The notes under the pieces were generated by a model. It saw only the letters and a program-made list of their open reading frames with translations. It ran no database searches and was not told the DNA's origin. Of a stretch of 64,000 nucleotides of DNA, positions 60,908 to 64,000 are shown one piece after another (the first letter of the stretch is position 1; each line of letters starts with the position of its first letter). The translations under genes and the position numbers were made by a program. Location: NCBI GenBank assembly GCA_011089965.1, contig JAANAU010000014.1:24745-88744 (forward strand), written 5' to 3'. This DNA is from Magnetococcales bacterium. Its GTDB lineage: Bacteria; Pseudomonadota; Magnetococcia; Magnetococcales; Magnetaquicoccaceae.

Positions 60908-63543
60908 ATACGACACGAAAAGCTTTATTATTAATTATTTTTGTTATGATCAGCAGCGCCATATCTGCACTGCTGGCCTGGGGCAGTTGGCGCATTATTG
61001 AGGTCTCATCCCAAAAACAGTTCATACGGGATGCTTCCAATTATGCGAATGCCATTGAGTTGGCCTTGCAAGCCAAATTGCACGAGTTGAATGCCGTCCA
61101 TGGGCTGTTTGTGGCGTCCGAGCAGGTGGATCGGCAAGAGTTCAACACCTTTGTCAAGCGCATTCTCCATGGAGATCCCCGGGTGAGCGCCATTCAATGG
61201 CTGCCACGGCAGATGGATGGATGGCCACCCGACCCGGAAACGCAAGCTGGCAGCCACATTTTTCACCTGGTTGACCCAGCAGGAAAACAGCCGGATTGGC
61301 GTTTTCCGGTCACCTACTCCCATCCGGACTGGGATCAGTTGTACCCGGTCTCCCCGGATGCCCAGGTGGCATCGGACGTAGAAAAGGCCATGCAACGCGC
61401 CATGCGGGATGGCGAACCGAAAATCCTGTTGCACTCCCATCGGGATGCCAACAACTCCACAGATCACCCGTATGACCTGGATATCATCTGGCCGGTGTTT
61501 GCATCCAATGGAACCATGTCGGCAGTGGGGGGAACCGGGAGGCCGTTGGTGGGTTTCTTGCGGAGTCGTTCCGAGCTGTGGTTTGTGATTGAATGGTATA
61601 TCAAAGAGCTGTTCGCCCATCCGGGTGGAATTGATATTTTCGTTTTCGATGATTCGGAGTATACAAACAATAAACTTATTTTTCATCACTTCTCCCGTGC
61701 TCGCACCGCGCTGCCCCCGGTGGAAGAGATCCACGAAGCGCGTCTGCGTGAAGAGTTTCATTTTCTGAAGGATTTTGTCATGCTGGACCAGCCCTGGCGC
61801 ATTGTGATGCGGCCTGTGCGCCTGGACTCTTTTGCCGTGCACTCCCCGTGGTATCCTTGGGCGATTGGAGGGTCAGGCATGGCGATCACGCTGCTGGTCG
61901 CCTATTATCTTTATGCATTCATGCACAATGCCAACCAGGTACGGATTCTGGCGGAAGAAAAATCGGCGGCTCTGCGTGAGAGCGAGGAGCGTCTGGAGCA
62001 GTTGCAAGCGAGTGAACATCGTTATCGTTCGGTCACCGAGTCTGCCCAGGATGGAATCGTGACCGTCGATGACCAGCAGATCATCCTCTCCTGGAATCGC
62101 GGGGCGGAAAACATTTTTGGTTATTCATCGGAAACGATTGTTGGACAACCCCTTTCGACCATCATTGCACTGGAAGAGTGGACGCGATTGAGTCCGGAAG
62201 CAGCCCCGGTGATGCCCAAGGGTGAAGTGCGTGGCCAACGCTGGGATGGATCGGATGTGCCATTGGAGATCACCAGAGCCTGGTGGCGCGAGAAAGATCG
62301 CTTTTTCATGACCGCCATTATTCGGGACATCACCGGCTGGAAGTCGATGCTGGAGGGGCTGCGTCAAGCCAAGGAGATCGAAACCCAGGCCAATCAGGCC
62401 AAGAGTTCCTTTCTGGCCAATATGAGCCATGAGATCCGGACACCGATGAACGGGATTTTGGGGATGGCAGAGTTGTTGCTGTTGACCCCAACCACCTCGG
62501 AGCAACGTGAATATCTGGAGATCATCCAGGAGTCGGGTCGGAATCTGATTTCGATCATCAATAATATATTGGATTATTCCAAGATCGAGGCCCAGCGCAT
62601 GGAGCTGGAGGAGGTGGAGTTTGATCTGGGACATGTGTTGCACAATCTGAGCGTGATGTTTGGCGAACTGGCGCGCCGGAAGGGGTTGACCTTGACAACC
62701 CGGATCGCGCCACACACCCCCAAGATTCTTTGTGCCGACCCGCACCGGATCAATCAGATTCTGGTGAATTTATTGGGCAATGCCGTTAAATTCACCGCAA
62801 CCGGCGGGATCACCCTGTTTGTGGATTGGCGTCAGGAGCACAGGCAGTTCGGACTGTGGTTGAGTGTCGGAGACACGGGACCGGGTATGGATCCGGAACG
62901 GATCGAACAGTTGTTTGAACCGTTCACGCAGGCCGACAGCTCCATGACACGGCGCTATGGTGGCACAGGGTTGGGGCTGTCGATCACGCGCAAGCTGGTT
63001 GAAATGATGCATGGTGTGATTCGAGTGAAGAGTCAGTTGGGTCATGGGAGCATTTTTGAATTGTTCTTGCCAGTGCGCAGTGTGGAGGGCGCGTCCGGTT
63101 CCAGCCGGGAGAGCCGTCGGAACGGACAGGCGTTGGAAAAAAAAGGTGGAGTCGTATTGCTGGTCGAACAGGATCCCCTGGATCAGGCGGTATTGCGCGG
63201 CATGATTCGGCAATGTGGTCATGATGTCCGTGTGGTTGCCGATGGTTTGGATGCTTTGCATCATCTCCAGTCCCACGCAGTGGATATCATTTTATTGGAC
63301 TGTCATTTGTGTTTGGCGAACGGGATGAAGATCTGCCAAATGGTCCGACAACAGGAGCAGGCTGACGATTCAAAGGATCCGATTCCGATCATTGCCTTGA
63401 GTGCTTTGGCATTTCCCAACGAACAAGAGCCATGCCAGGCAGGAGGTTGTTCGGATGTCATCGTCAAGCCCACCACCCTGCCCCATCTGGATGCCCGGTT
63501 GCAGTCATGGCTGCAACGAAAAGCAGCAACCGGGCGTGTCTGA
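60904..63543 (+). CDS. CHASE-PAS hybrid histidine kinase
   Basis: 879 residues from ATG 60904 (ATGA overlap with the previous stop). TM about 7-28, CHASE-type extracytoplasmic sensor about 45-245 ([42 protein letters not shown]), TM about 318-340, PAS about 375-490. HisKA with [11 protein letters not shown], HATPase [14 protein letters not shown]. The receiver about 755-870 keeps the phosphoacceptor ([13 protein letters not shown]) but has VEQDP in place of VEDN. No HPt; the intact HPt of the upstream kinase could serve both. Confidence 0.92.
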   Translation: MNTTRKALLLIIFVMISSAISALLAWGSWRIIEVSSQKQFIRDASNYANAIELALQAKLHELNAVHGLFVASEQVDRQEFNTFVKRILHGDPRVSAIQWLPRQMDGWPPDPETQAGSHIFHLVDPAGKQPDWRFPVTYSHPDWDQLYPVSPDAQVASDVEKAMQRAMRDGEPKILLHSHRDANNSTDHPYDLDIIWPVFASNGTMSAVGGTGRPLVGFLRSRSELWFVIEWYIKELFAHPGGIDIFVFDDSEYTNNKLIFHHFSRARTALPPVEEIHEARLREEFHFLKDFVMLDQPWRIVMRPVRLDSFAVHSPWYPWAIGGSGMAITLLVAYYLYAFMHNANQVRILAEEKSAALRESEERLEQLQASEHRYRSVTESAQDGIVTVDDQQIILSWNRGAENIFGYSSETIVGQPLSTIIALEEWTRLSPEAAPVMPKGEVRGQRWDGSDVPLEITRAWWREKDRFFMTAIIRDITGWKSMLEGLRQAKEIETQANQAKSSFLANMSHEIRTPMNGILGMAELLLLTPTTSEQREYLEIIQESGRNLISIINNILDYSKIEAQRMELEEVEFDLGHVLHNLSVMFGELARRKGLTLTTRIAPHTPKILCADPHRINQILVNLLGNAVKFTATGGITLFVDWRQEHRQFGLWLSVGDTGPGMDPERIEQLFEPFTQADSSMTRRYGGTGLGLSITRKLVEMMHGVIRVKSQLGHGSIFELFLPVRSVEGASGSSRESRRNGQALEKKGGVVLLVEQDPLDQAVLRGMIRQCGHDVRVVADGLDALHHLQSHAVDIILLDCHLCLANGMKICQMVRQQEQADDSKDPIPIIALSALAFPNEQEPCQAGGCSDVIVKPTTLPHLDARLQSWLQRKAATGRV

Positions 63544-63552
63544 AGATTGCCA

Positions 63553-63581
63553 TTGACTGGCGTGGAGAATGGCTGTATGAT
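63553..63581 (+). promoter_or_regulatory. Sigma-70 promoter of tRNA-Val
   Basis: TTGACT (63553-63558), 17-bp spacer and TATGAT (63576-63581), 45 bp before the tRNA. Close to consensus with ideal spacing. Confidence 0.75.
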
Positions 63582-63625
63582 ATGTTCTTGTTTGTAGCAG
63601 GATCCATGACGTATGCACAGTCATC

Positions 63626-63700
63626 GGGCGGCTAGCTCAGCGGGAGAGCACTGCCTTCACACGGCAGGGGTCACAAGTTCAATCCTTGTGCCGCCCACCA
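63626..63700 (+). tRNA. tRNA-Val (anticodon CAC)
   Basis: 75 nt including an encoded CCA. Acceptor stem GGGCGGC pairs with GCCGCCC; D-arm GCTC/GAGC; anticodon stem CTGCC/GGCAG around loop TTCACAC (anticodon CAC); T-arm CACAAG/CTTGTG with loop TTCAATC. Reads GTG codons. Confidence 0.97.
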
Positions 63701-63716
63701 ATTGAATCAAATACTT

Positions 63717-63753
63717 AAACGGCCTTTTCGGGAATACCGGGAAGGCCGTTTTT
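63717..63753 (+). terminator. Intrinsic terminator after tRNA-Val
   Basis: AAACGGCCTT (63717-63726) pairs with AAGGCCGTTT (63742-63751), followed by further T residues. Terminates the tRNA transcript. Confidence 0.85.
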
Positions 63754-63769
63754 GGGTTTAAGTCCGTAT

Positions 63770-63868
63770 TAAACCGCACCTATTACGAGATGCGCAGTTT
63801 ATATCAAAGGGGTCCAGGGGTCTGTGGCCCTTGGTGGGGTTTGGGGGCAACGCCTCAACAAAACAAAT
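63770..63868. repeat. Dispersed two-hairpin repeat, copy B
   Basis: Starts TAAACCGCACC and matches copy A at 26188 with about one difference in ten bases, including the pairing parts CAGGGG/CCCTTG and the GGGGCAACGCC segment. It lies right after the tRNA terminator, so the tRNA 3' flank might be an insertion hot spot. The remainder of the window (63869-64000) shows no gene. Confidence 0.8.
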
Positions 63869-64000
63869 TGCATATTTATAAATGGTTTTAGCTTGATTTC
63901 AAAAAGTCAGTGGAGGATGCTGTACTGAAAGATGTGTGCGGTACAACAAAAATGCCGCTCATTCCTTACCCCCTGAACCTTGTATTGCATTAAGGAATCA

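Noticed and set aside
1..64000. Magnetosome, prophage or CRISPR-Cas genes
   Set aside because: None of the marker proteins of these systems was found in any frame.

Overview
The window looks like chromosomal DNA of a sulfur-oxidising, flagellated Gram-negative bacterium. The supporting genes are dsrA, dsrB and dsrL, a flagellin, a DsbD-alpha protein with an outer-membrane beta-barrel candidate, a long-form SecA with a C-terminal zinc motif, QueD/QueE, RimI/TsaB, ApaH and four large hybrid histidine kinases. The set would suit a deep-branching proteobacterium such as the Magnetococcia, but no magnetosome gene is present and the taxonomic call is inference only.

Layout. 1-14 kb is mostly housekeeping: the 3' part of ettA, an MNT/HEPN toxin-antitoxin-like pair, secA and cysC, then a minus-strand nucleotide-related run (CBS, guanylate-kinase-like, CYTH, apaH), the rimI-tsaB-dinG run and the queD-queE pair. 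14.3-19.8 kb is one plus-strand block for the cell envelope: two DUF1566 proteins followed by thioredoxin-like / DUF4266 lipoprotein / DUF3570 barrel / ApbE / DsbD-alpha, which reads as an undescribed extracytoplasmic redox or flavinylation system. 19.8-26.1 kb holds a DUF1015 protein, a REC-HPt protein, a 1170-residue hybrid kinase and a small ribbon-helix-helix-like protein.

26.3-38.1 kb is a glycan locus bounded by two paralogous polytopic membrane proteins. Inside are two GtrB/DPM1-like glycosyltransferases, rfbA-rfbB-degT for a dTDP-4-amino-4,6-dideoxyhexose, a methyltransferase and a FemAB-like transferase. 38.2-42.6 kb is dsrA-dsrB-dsrL with a strong terminator, and metY lies upstream. 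44-50 kb has a CBS-GAF hybrid kinase, an Rpn-like PD-(D/E)XK protein and a YheS-like ABC-F protein. 50-52.5 kb has flagellin, a regulatory region rich in flagellar-promoter-like motifs, and three small genes.

52.6-58.1 kb is a tightly overlapping five-gene unit: MaoC-SDR fusion, alpha/alpha-toroid protein, AAC(3)-like acyltransferase, FkbH-like protein and acyl carrier protein. It looks like a small acyl-ACP pathway that could decorate an amino sugar such as the one made at 30-34 kb. Two translationally coupled hybrid kinases follow, then a tRNA-Val(CAC) with its own promoter and terminator. A roughly 98-bp two-hairpin repeat occurs near 26.2 kb and again near 63.8 kb.
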